Assembly (NCBI GenBank): GCA_021823555.1
Contig: JAKANW010000269.1
Coordinates: forward strand, 1 to 5,333
Direction: 5' to 3'
Origin: Chloroflexota bacterium
GTDB lineage: Bacteria > Chloroflexota > Anaerolineae > Anaerolineales > Villigracilaceae
Length of the DNA: 5,333 bases
Both the position numbers and the translations under genes were made by a program. This document shows positions 1 through 5,333 of the stretch, piece by piece; position 1 is the first letter of the stretch, and each line of letters opens with the position of its first letter. The notes beneath the pieces are model-generated. The model did not search any database and was not told the origin of the DNA. It saw only the letters and a list, made by a program, of their open reading frames with translations.

Positions 1-1297
1 TCACCTGCATGGATTTTCCGTCTCCATGCGCGACAGCCAACACACGGTAGCCTAGTGCGGACAGGTTGTCCACATCCGATTCGAGCGTGGCGAGTGAGAC
101 GGCGCACAACGGCGCAATGGCGTGCGGTGCGCCCTTGGCAACGCGCAGCGACGCGCCGTCCATTTGAAAAACGGCTTCGGAGCGCTTGGTCGCCGAGTCA
201 AAAGGCAGGAACTGCTGGCGCAAGTTGAAGTCGGGCAGGATGTTCTGCTCCCGCGCCCGTTGCAAAATTGCCAGATCGAGCGGGTCTTGCGTGGATGGGT
301 CGCAGGCCATCGCGGCCAGTTGCAGCAGACTCTTTTCGTCTTGTGGTTCGTAGGGGTGCAGGTCAGAAACGCTCAGGCGGTTTTCGGTAATCGTGCCAGT
401 CTTGTCGCTGCACAGGGTGTCCATCCCCGCCGCTTCCTCGATGGCGGCCAGGTTTGTCACCAACACGCCCTGGTGAGAAAGTTCCTGTGCACCCAGCGCG
501 GTGGCAATCGCAAAGGTGGCAGGCAGCGCCACTGGCACCGAAGCCACCAGCAGGATAAGCGCAAACGGCAGGATTTGCACCAGCGGCAGATGAGTCAGCA
601 ATGCGTAGGCCACCACTGCCAGAGCCAGCAAGCCGTCCAAAATGATAAGCGCCCGCGTGACCGAGAAAATCACTTTTTCGAGATTGCTCTGACTTTTGGC
701 CGAGCGCACCAAATCGGCGGTGCGCCCAAAGCGTGTGCGCGTGCCTATGGCCGTGACGAGTGCCGTAGCCTCGCCATGCTGCGTAACTGTGCCAGTGTAT
801 GCTTCGCCGCCGCTTACTGCCTCCACCGGTAGCGATTCGCCCGTCAGCACGGATTGATCGAGTAGCAGGCGACCATCCAACAGCTGCACGTCAGCGGGCA
901 GTAAGTCGCCCATGCGGATGTGAATCACATCGCCAGGGACGAGTTGCTCGGAGGTGAGAGTCTGCCACTTGCTGTCGCGCCGCACGCGGGCGGTTAGTTT
1001 CAAGCGTTGGCGCAGCATGGCCAGCGCGTCGGAGGAGCGTTTTTCCTGCGCGGCGCTGAAAACGGCGTTGAACAGAATCAGCGCGGCGATAATCGCCGCT
1101 TCGTCATATTTCCCCAAAACGATTTCGAGAATCACCGCCGCTTCCAACATCCAGGGGACAGGCCCCCACAGGCGTTTGAGAAAATCGAGCCAGGGGTGCT
1201 TTTGGGTTTCAGGAATGGCGTTTGGGCCGAACTGCGCCAACAGGCGGGCGGCTTCGGCGGAGGTTAAGCCTGTTTGAGTATTCGCATGGTTTTGCAT
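1..1297 (-). CDS. Plasma-membrane proton-efflux P-type ATPase (type IIIA), N-terminal part, cut by window edge
   Basis: This gene encodes a membrane pump of the P-type ATPase superfamily, most likely the H+-exporting type IIIA group, which uses ATP to expel protons and set membrane potential and pH. My translation gives 432 residues from the ATG at 1297, in frame to base 2 with no stop. The hallmarks appear in order. GPVPWMLEAA at residues 45-54 is characteristic of type IIIA pumps. The actuator loop has TGES at 152-155. The transmembrane-4 segment has PVALP at 255-259, as in proton pumps, and not the CPC or CPH of heavy-metal pumps. The phosphorylation motif is CSDKTGT, with the phospho-acceptor Asp298. 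The nucleotide domain has DPLD at 338-341, PFDSATKR around 365-372 and KGAP at 388-391. The rest of the cytoplasmic domain and the C-terminal helices lie beyond the left edge; the family is usually about 750-850 residues. The start is fixed by a strong GGAGG site 8 bases upstream. It is the third gene after the regulator and kinase. The type IIIA call is firm; the transported ion is inferred from family. Confidence 0.93.
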   Translation of the reverse strand, partial: MQNHANTQTGLTSAEAARLLAQFGPNAIPETQKHPWLDFLKRLWGPVPWMLEAAVILEIVLGKYDEAAIIAALILFNAVFSAAQEKRSSDALAMLRQRLKLTARVRRDSKWQTLTSEQLVPGDVIHIRMGDLLPADVQLLDGRLLLDQSVLTGESLPVEAVSGGEAYTGTVTQHGEATALVTAIGTRTRFGRTADLVRSAKSQSNLEKVIFSVTRALIILDGLLALAVVAYALLTHLPLVQILPFALILLVASVPVALPATFAIATALGAQELSHQGVLVTNLAAIEEAAGMDTLCSDKTGTITENRLSVSDLHPYEPQDEKSLLQLAAMACDPSTQDPLDLAILQRAREQNILPDFNLRQQFLPFDSATKRSEAVFQMDGASLRVAKGAPHAIAPLCAVSLATLESDVDNLSALGYRVLAVAHGDGKSMQV

Positions 1298-1305
1298 GTC
1301 AATTT

Positions 1306-1310
1306 CCTCC
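1306..1310 (-). promoter_or_regulatory. Ribosome binding site of the ATPase gene
   Basis: On the minus strand GGAGG sits in a purine-rich run (GAGGGGAGGA, 1305-1314), 8 bases before the ATG at 1297. It begins just after the kinase stop codon (1318-1320). This places the ATPase start and suggests efficient translation from the same transcript as the kinase. Confidence 0.8.
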
Positions 1311-1317
1311 CCTCATT

Positions 1318-2703
1318 TTACTTCGTGTGGCTGGGCAGAATCACCTTAAACGTTGTTCCGCTTCCATTGTGGCTTCCCGCACTGATTTCGCCGCCGTGTA
1401 TGTGGGCAATTTGCTGTGCAATGGCCAACCCCAAACCGGCTCCGCTGGTTGAGCGGGCGGATTCCACCCGGTAGAAACGCTCAAAGATGTGCAGAAGGTG
1501 CTCAGGGGAGATTCCGATACCGGTATCACTGACTTCTACCGTCACTTGTTTTGCTTCAGCTCGCGCGGTGATGGTGATGTTGCCTTTTTCAGTGTATTTG
1601 ATGGCGTTATCCAGCAGGTTGACGAACAGGCGGATGAGCGCGTCCGTATCGCCAGTGATGGGCAAGGCGGCAGGCAGGGAGCAGGTGAGGCTTAACCCTT
1701 TGGCCTCAGCCAGCGGGCGCAGGGAATCGGCAACATCGGTCAGCAGAGTGGATAAATCAAGCGGTTCCTGGTGCAGGACCAGCCCGCTTTCTCCGCGCGC
1801 CAGGTGTAGCAAATCCTCCACCAGTCCGCGCATCCGGCTGGTTTCGTCCGCGAGGTCATCCAGCGCTTCGCGGTATTCAGCAGGAGAACGCTCACCCTCG
1901 CGTGTGACCGAAAGGATCGCCTGCATGGCCGCCAACGGGGTGCGTAGTTCATGCGAGGCGTCGGCAGTGAATTGGCGTTCACGCTGGAAACCGCTTTCGA
2001 GGCGCGCGAGCATATTGTTGAATGTACTGGCAAGTCGGCTGACCTCATCTTCTGTATCCGGTGAGGGCAGTCGTGCGGAAAGTTCCTCGGTGGAGATGGC
2101 ATCGGCAGTTTTGGTAATGTTGTCGATGGGCGCCAGAGCGCGGGTGGCAAGAAAATATCCCCCGAAACCAGAAAGGATGGAAAGCAACCCACCACCAAGA
2201 AGGAGCGTCAGCAGCAGACGACCCAACGTGTCGCGTGCCGATCCGCGACTTTGCATAACCTGGACCCAGCCAACTGTCCGCTGGTTATCCAGGACGGGCA
2301 GGGTATAGACTCGAATGGAGTCGTCATTGGCGATCGGGACGGTGGTAAAACTTCCGTTTGGATTTAATTGTTCAAAGGCTTGAGGGGTATTTCGATGGGG
2401 ACCAACAGACTCCAGAATGGTTCCATCTTTGGACAAGATAATCAACGTCAAGCCGCGTTCGCTGAAGGCTTGAAAACCGCTTTCCTCCGGGGTGATGGGT
2501 TCAGAGATAATGATCTTGCCATTGTCCACATTCAGACTGGCGGCAGTTTGTGCGGCAGTAAGGGATAGAGAACTGTCGATGGCCGTGTGCAGGCTGAGGC
2601 TGAGGTTGACGTAAACAAACGTCCCGAAGATTGCCAAGACGAGCAGGATCAAGCCCGTAGTCCAAATGGCGAACCGGGCGCGCAGACTTTTAATCTGTTT
2701 CAT
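1318..2703 (-). CDS. Two-component sensor histidine kinase (HAMP, HisKA, HATPase_c)
   Basis: This 461-residue inner-membrane sensor kinase autophosphorylates on histidine and passes the phosphate to the regulator encoded just upstream. Transmembrane helix 1 lies at about 13-32 and an extracytoplasmic sensor region at about 33-160. Helix 2 is at about 162-186, followed by a HAMP linker at about 187-240. The H-box is FTADASHELRTPL with phospho-acceptor His251. The ATP-binding domain has the N-box (NLLDNAIKY, Asn366), the G1 box DTGIGI (393-398), the F-box FERF (407-410) and the G2 box GAGLGL (421-426). All catalytic motifs are intact and the length is normal for the class. The architecture resembles CusS-, QseC- and PrrB-like kinases. 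However, the sensor region has no cysteine and only two histidines (His39, His103), so a metal ligand is not evident. The ATG at 2703 overlaps the regulator gene by 14 bases and lacks a clear Shine-Dalgarno site, which suggests translational coupling. The signal is unknown. Confidence 0.95.
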   Translation of the reverse strand: MKQIKSLRARFAIWTTGLILLVLAIFGTFVYVNLSLSLHTAIDSSLSLTAAQTAASLNVDNGKIIISEPITPEESGFQAFSERGLTLIILSKDGTILESVGPHRNTPQAFEQLNPNGSFTTVPIANDDSIRVYTLPVLDNQRTVGWVQVMQSRGSARDTLGRLLLTLLLGGGLLSILSGFGGYFLATRALAPIDNITKTADAISTEELSARLPSPDTEDEVSRLASTFNNMLARLESGFQRERQFTADASHELRTPLAAMQAILSVTREGERSPAEYREALDDLADETSRMRGLVEDLLHLARGESGLVLHQEPLDLSTLLTDVADSLRPLAEAKGLSLTCSLPAALPITGDTDALIRLFVNLLDNAIKYTEKGNITITARAEAKQVTVEVSDTGIGISPEHLLHIFERFYRVESARSTSGAGLGLAIAQQIAHIHGGEISAGSHNGSGTTFKVILPSHTK

Positions 2704-3373
2704 GTAACGACAGGCGATACCCTGCTCCGCGTACGGTATGGATAAGTTTTACATCAAACCCATCGTCGATCTTGCGGCGCAGGTTGCGAATGTAGACATC
2801 CACTACATTGGATTGGTTGAACGTATCGTAATTCCAGACATGCTCGGCGATCAGAGTACGGGTCAGCACGCGTTCCGGCTCGCGCATGAGACATTCGAGC
2901 ACGGCATATTCCTTTGCGGCGAGTTCGATGGTGCGACCCTGGCGTTTTACCTGGCGGGTGCTGGTATCCAGTGTCAGGTCGGCAAATTCCATGATGGGGG
3001 ATTTGGGCACATCTCCGGCGCGGCGGCTGAGCGCCCTCAGGCGGGCAAGCAATTCTTTGATGGCAAAGGGTTTGACAAGATAATCATCCGCGCCTGCGTC
3101 CAGACCTGCGACGCGATCATCAATGGAATCGCGGGCGGTGAGCATGAGGATGGGAGTGCGATTCTTCTGGCGGCGTAATTCGCGGCAAACAGCAAGACCA
3201 TCCATCTCAGGGAGCAGGATATCCAGGATGATGACATCATACGGTGCGGACTCTGCCCAATCCAGCGCTTCGCGACCTGTGTAGGCGGCATCTACAGCGT
3301 AACCGGATTCTTCCAGACCACGCTTGACATAGGCGGATATTTTTCTTTCATCTTCGACGATCAACACACGCAT
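2690..3373 (-). CDS. OmpR/PhoB-family response regulator
   Basis: This 227-residue DNA-binding regulator is the partner of the adjacent kinase. The receiver domain (1-115) has the acidic pair Glu7-Asp8, phospho-acceptor Asp51 in LDILLPEMDG, switch Thr79 and Tyr98, and Lys101 in VKPF. The C-terminal winged helix (about 127-223) shows the family pattern: AAKEYAVLECL around 152-162, a recognition helix near 187-202 (QSNVVDVYIRNLRRKI), and the wing HTVRGAGYRL at 212-221. Every key residue is present, so it should be a functional phosphorylation-dependent transcription factor. I chose the ATG at 3373 because GGAG lies 6 bases upstream (3380-3383) and MRVLIVEDE is the usual family N terminus. An in-frame TTG at 3388 would add five residues and swallow that site. 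It is the first gene of the unit with the kinase and ATPase. By its sequence it falls near the CusR/QseB-like branch, but the regulon cannot be read here. Confidence 0.95.
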   Translation of the reverse strand: MRVLIVEDERKISAYVKRGLEESGYAVDAAYTGREALDWAESAPYDVIILDILLPEMDGLAVCRELRRQKNRTPILMLTARDSIDDRVAGLDAGADDYLVKPFAIKELLARLRALSRRAGDVPKSPIMEFADLTLDTSTRQVKRQGRTIELAAKEYAVLECLMREPERVLTRTLIAEHVWNYDTFNQSNVVDVYIRNLRRKIDDGFDVKLIHTVRGAGYRLSLHETD

Positions 3374-3379
3374 ATAAAT

Positions 3380-3386
3380 CTCCGCC
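3380..3386 (-). promoter_or_regulatory. Ribosome binding site of the response regulator
   Basis: On the minus strand GGCGGAG precedes the ATG at 3373, with 6 bases between GGAG and the start codon. It decides the start against the in-frame TTG at 3388, which would put this site inside the coding region. Confidence 0.65.
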
Positions 3387-3389
3387 AAT

Positions 3390-3422
3390 ATTGTAGTTGA
3401 GATTTATGAAGTACAGATGAAG
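3390..3422 (-). promoter_or_regulatory. Candidate promoter with 11-base-period direct repeat (putative response-regulator operator)
   Basis: On the minus strand the hexamer CTTCAT occurs twice exactly 11 bases apart (3422-3417 and 3411-3406). Ten bases after the second copy comes TACAAT (3395-3390), a 5-of-6 match to a -10 box. OmpR/PhoB-family dimers bind tandem half-sites spaced 11 bases, often in place of a -35 element, and I see no good -35 here. This suggests activation of the unit by its own regulator. A caveat is that a start of transcription about 7 bases past TACAAT would leave only some 10 bases of leader, with the ribosome site at the extreme 5' end. The -10 assignment is therefore weaker than the repeat. 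Confidence 0.35.
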
Positions 3423-3506
3423 ACTAAAGGGTTTAGCGCGATTAATGCTTTAACCTTGAAAAGTGGGAGTTTCCCAAATCTCACAAAATTAGGTAAAGAG
3501 TGATTG

Positions 3507-3562
3507 CAGTTTGCATGGATCAAATACTAAGTGAAGTTCAATAGACCGATTTATGCAAACTG
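3507..3562. repeat. Perfect 10-base inverted repeat in the spacer
   Basis: CAGTTTGCAT (3507-3516) is matched by its exact reverse complement ATGCAAACTG (3553-3562), with 36 bases between. If transcribed from the plus strand, two G-U pairs and three further pairs (3519-3521 with 3548-3550) extend the stem to 15 pairs. On the minus strand those two positions become A-C mismatches. No T-run follows the stem on either strand at the right distance, so it does not look like an intrinsic terminator. It lies between the 3' end of the exported-protein gene and the candidate regulator promoter. It could be a two-site operator or a small hairpin; the function is unknown. Confidence 0.5.
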
Positions 3563-3580
3563 TTTCACCCTACAAAAAAA

Positions 3581-4786
3581 CTACTGCTCTGGCCAACCGA
3601 TCTGCCCCTGGCCTTCGCGCACCGCCCAATAGATCGTCCCACCCCAGTTCCAGGAACGCTGGTAGCGTGGGTTGTCGATGCGGTTGTTGTCATCCATGCG
3701 CCGGATGGTGAGGTTGTTGTCCCAATAGGCATCCGCCACACCGTCGCCGTTCAGATCGGCTGCCATTTGGGGCGGGAGGCCATCCACCGCGCTCGGTGGG
3801 ATCACCCCGCCCTCACGATGCAGTCGCCACTCGTAGCCCACGATCTCCCGATGGCCCGTGCCGCCCCCACAGTTGTACGAGCCGCTGCCATCCGGTCCTG
3901 AGACGCATTCCGTGATTGCTTCATATATGTAGTAGCGTAGCTCCCAGGATAACATGTACGGGGCGCGCCCGGAACCCACGAACAGAGGCATATCAGAGGG
4001 GAGTTCCTCCAGCCCGGTGATCGTGCCCGCCAGCGGACCGCCGCCCACTACTGGGTGGGAAGGCACCTCCCATTTGATGGTGCGCGGGCTGCCGGTCTCG
4101 CCGTGATCCGGCAGGATCAACTGGCCGATATGTGGCAGGAAGACGAACATGTCCGCGGCGGGACTCAAGGTGAGGGTCAGGCGCAAGTCACGCCAGTCGC
4201 CCACCTGGGGATTCCCGGGCGAACCGCCGCCATAGGGAATGTACGCAACACTCCCTGTGCCCGAAGCCGTGTTCAGGCCGCCGTTACGTATCGCGGTCGG
4301 CCAGCGCACCAGTGTGACCGGATAGGGACGCACATCCAAAAAGATCTGCGGGAAGGAAACGCGCGCCGTGACGTTCCATTGCGTGGCCTCGCAACTGATC
4401 CCGCCCGCGCCTACCGTAAGGGTGGTGCAGGGGTTGGGCGGCGGGCCGGCTTCCATCGTGCATGGAATATCATCCACCGCGTCCCCGGCCGCTTCGATGA
4501 TCTGGCCGGTGCAGTTGTCCACGATGGCTGGAAAGCCGGAGCAGGTTTGGGTGGATGGGTTGTAGCCAGTGATCTGGTATTCCATGTGTGTGCCGGGCGT
4601 GCAACTTCCTCCGCCTCCGCCGCCTCCCCCTCCACCACCACCACCGCCTCCCCCGCCACCTGTAGTACAAACGATCTCGCCGGTGGGTTCATAATGGCAG
4701 ACCGGGGGCGTGGATTGCGCCGCGGCTGGATGAATGACCAGGAGGGCCAGCGCGATCACCAGGTAAAAAGTAGGAACGTATTTCAT
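3581..4786 (-). CDS. Exported Cys-rich protein with polyglycine tract and calcium-loop motif, unknown family
   Basis: This 401-residue protein has a classic signal peptide: Lys2, a hydrophobic core at about 7-18, and AAA-Q with probable cleavage after Ala23. It is therefore secreted or cell-surface. I do not recognise the family. A short segment with Cys30 and Cys40 is followed by 18 consecutive glycines (43-60). A Cys-rich part comes next (Cys62, 82, 92, 109, 120, 132), then a cysteine-free, probably beta-rich region (about 135-290), then Cys294 and Cys306. The ten cysteines suggest disulfides. Near the C terminus DLNGDGVAD (344-352) fits the DxNxDGxxD calcium loop of FG-GAP, dockerin and thrombospondin-3-like repeats, but only one copy is present. 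There is no visible C-terminal anchor or sorting motif. The start ATG overlaps the stop of the upstream gene as ATGA, so the two are translationally coupled and probably function together. A surface or matrix structural role is a guess. Confidence 0.85.
   Translation of the reverse strand: MKYVPTFYLVIALALLVIHPAAAQSTPPVCHYEPTGEIVCTTGGGGGGGGGGGGGGGGGGSCTPGTHMEYQITGYNPSTQTCSGFPAIVDNCTGQIIEAAGDAVDDIPCTMEAGPPPNPCTTLTVGAGGISCEATQWNVTARVSFPQIFLDVRPYPVTLVRWPTAIRNGGLNTASGTGSVAYIPYGGGSPGNPQVGDWRDLRLTLTLSPAADMFVFLPHIGQLILPDHGETGSPRTIKWEVPSHPVVGGGPLAGTITGLEELPSDMPLFVGSGRAPYMLSWELRYYIYEAITECVSGPDGSGSYNCGGGTGHREIVGYEWRLHREGGVIPPSAVDGLPPQMAADLNGDGVADAYWDNNLTIRRMDDNNRIDNPRYQRSWNWGGTIYWAVREGQGQIGWPEQ
4607..4660 (-). 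repeat. GGN codon run encoding 18 glycines
   Basis: The tract comprises 18 consecutive glycine codons in the exported-protein gene, using all four synonyms (GGT, GGC, GGA, GGG) with one block of four GGT. The coding strand is extremely G-rich with many GG and two GGGGG runs, while the plus strand over this stretch is almost all C with no run of G. In the protein it would be a flexible linker between the Cys30/Cys40 segment and the rest. Confidence 0.9.
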
Positions 4787-5333
4787 GGCGTCACCATGAT
4801 CCCATTCACCAGTTCATCCAGGATGATCTGCTGTTCAGCCGGGTCGTTGAAGTTTTGCCAGCCGTCTGGAAGTGGTTGTTGGGTCAGGCCGTAACGACTT
4901 TGCAACCAGGCGAGGTCCCAGGGTTGGGAATCGAACATCAAGGAAACAGTTAGGCGTTCGTTATCCATCTTGGCAAAGTCCTCGATGGTCACCTTGGGAT
5001 TATTCTGTGTGCCCAGCCAGACCCAATACCCGTTGCCGACATATCCGAACAACAAGAAGGATCGCGTCGGAACGGCCTGGTTGGTGAAGTAATGCTCGCC
5101 GAGGTTGTAGATGATGTGGGTATTCTCTGCATCCTCAACCACGACACAGATCACGGGATACTCCCCGCCCCAGATCTCGACCTTGTTGCCTACCACGTTC
5201 GAGGTGCGGAAGCAGCCGCGTAGTCCGTAGGCCACGGCGGGTTTGCCCTTCTCGTCCACGCGCCACTCTATGAAATCGAGCGTGGGTGGAATGAAGCTCA
5301 CGGCCACATCCTGCGGCCCGTTGGTATCGCCGC
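4783..5333 (-). CDS. Hypothetical protein, C-terminal part, cut by window edge
   Basis: I do not recognise this protein. The frame is open from the right edge (first full codon at 5331) to the TGA at 4783-4785, giving 182 visible residues. A GTG at 5307 could be a start, but the frame continues upstream without a stop (reading DTNGPQDVAVSF) and no ribosome site is visible, so the gene most likely begins outside the window. The visible part is rich in beta-type hydrophobic stretches and aromatics (for example GYWVWLG) and has two cysteines. It ends in a more polar, Gln- and Asp-rich stretch with a probable helix (DPAEQQIILDELVNG). No transmembrane segment is visible. Its stop overlaps the start of the exported Cys-rich protein by four bases (ATGA), which indicates co-expression from one transcript. 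Subcellular location cannot be judged without the N terminus. Confidence 0.75.
   Translation of the reverse strand, partial: GDTNGPQDVAVSFIPPTLDFIEWRVDEKGKPAVAYGLRGCFRTSNVVGNKVEIWGGEYPVICVVVEDAENTHIIYNLGEHYFTNQAVPTRSFLLFGYVGNGYWVWLGTQNNPKVTIEDFAKMDNERLTVSLMFDSQPWDLAWLQSRYGLTQQPLPDGWQNFNDPAEQQIILDELVNGIMVTP

Larger units (their letters stand above)
3374..3580. other. AT-rich intergenic spacer between the two units
   Basis: These 207 bases are clearly more AT-rich than the flanking genes and hold no convincing reading frame. Besides the CTTCAT direct repeat and the 10-base inverted repeat, there is a short TGGGA-GTT-TCCCA hairpin (3464-3476) and an A-run on the plus strand (3574-3580) that directly abuts the stop of the exported-protein gene. 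The spacer must contain the end of one transcript and the promoter of the other, but I cannot place a terminator with confidence. Confidence 0.6.

Noticed and set aside
122..832. Long plus-strand open frame of 236 codons
   Set aside because: It lies antisense inside the P-type ATPase gene, whose motifs fix the true frame; the translation is low-complexity in Arg, Gln and His with no family features.
1487..2308. Plus-strand open frame of 273 codons
   Set aside because: It is antisense to the histidine kinase, which has every catalytic motif intact; the Ser/Arg-rich translation is a shadow of the GC-rich opposite frame.
3374..3388. Five-residue N-terminal extension of the response regulator from TTG at 3388
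   Set aside because: The ATG at 3373 has GGAG at the right distance and gives the standard family N terminus; the extension would bury that ribosome site.
3464..3476. Short TGGGA-GTT-TCCCA hairpin as a terminator for the exported-protein gene
   Set aside because: It has only five pairs and no proper T-run after it on the minus strand, so it is too weak to call a terminator.
3574..3580. T-run on the minus strand directly after the exported-protein stop codon, as a terminator tail
   Set aside because: No GC-rich stem precedes it on the minus strand at this position; the 10-base inverted repeat lies after the T-run, not before it.
4055..4894. Plus-strand open frame of 279 codons
   Set aside because: It overlaps the exported-protein gene and the end of the upstream gene on the other strand. 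It has no signal or domain, and the minus-strand frames have a signal peptide and an ATGA coupling.
5305..5307. GTG at 5307 as the start of the right-edge gene
   Set aside because: The frame stays open to the window edge, there is no visible ribosome site, and the upstream codons read as plausible protein, so the start is probably outside the window.

Overview
All five genes in this window lie on the minus strand and form two transcription units, separated by a 207-base AT-rich spacer (3374-3580). The organism is a bacterium. It has a membrane histidine kinase with an OmpR-type response regulator, bacterial Shine-Dalgarno sites, and genes that by eye are moderately GC-rich. A type IIIA proton ATPase beside a two-component pair, plus a secreted Gly-rich and Cys-rich protein of unknown family, would suit a Chloroflexota (Anaerolineae-like) or other environmental bacterium. 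That placement is a low-confidence inference from general resemblance.

Unit A reads right to left from about 3400 off the left edge. It holds an OmpR/PhoB-family response regulator (3373-2690), a HAMP-type sensor histidine kinase (2703-1318, overlapping the regulator by 14 bases), and the first 432 residues of a plasma-membrane-type proton-pumping P-type ATPase (1297 to beyond 1). The ATPase has a strong ribosome binding site and starts 20 bases after the kinase stop. The likely logic is that the kinase senses an extracytoplasmic signal, the regulator controls the unit, and the ATPase is an output that acts on proton gradient or pH. The spacer upstream of the regulator has a CTTCAT direct repeat with an 11-base period, which fits an OmpR-family operator, so autoregulation is plausible.

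Unit B enters from the right edge. It holds the C-terminal part of an unrecognised protein (beyond 5333 to 4783) and, coupled through an ATGA overlap, a 401-residue exported protein (4786-3581). The exported protein has a signal peptide, an uninterrupted run of 18 glycines, ten cysteines clustered mainly near the N terminus, and a DxNxDGxxD calcium-loop motif near the C terminus. I recognise no family for either protein. This pair is the least explained part of the window.

The spacer also carries a perfect 10-base inverted repeat (3507-3516 and 3553-3562). I found no tRNA, rRNA, CRISPR array, insertion sequence or clear intrinsic terminator.
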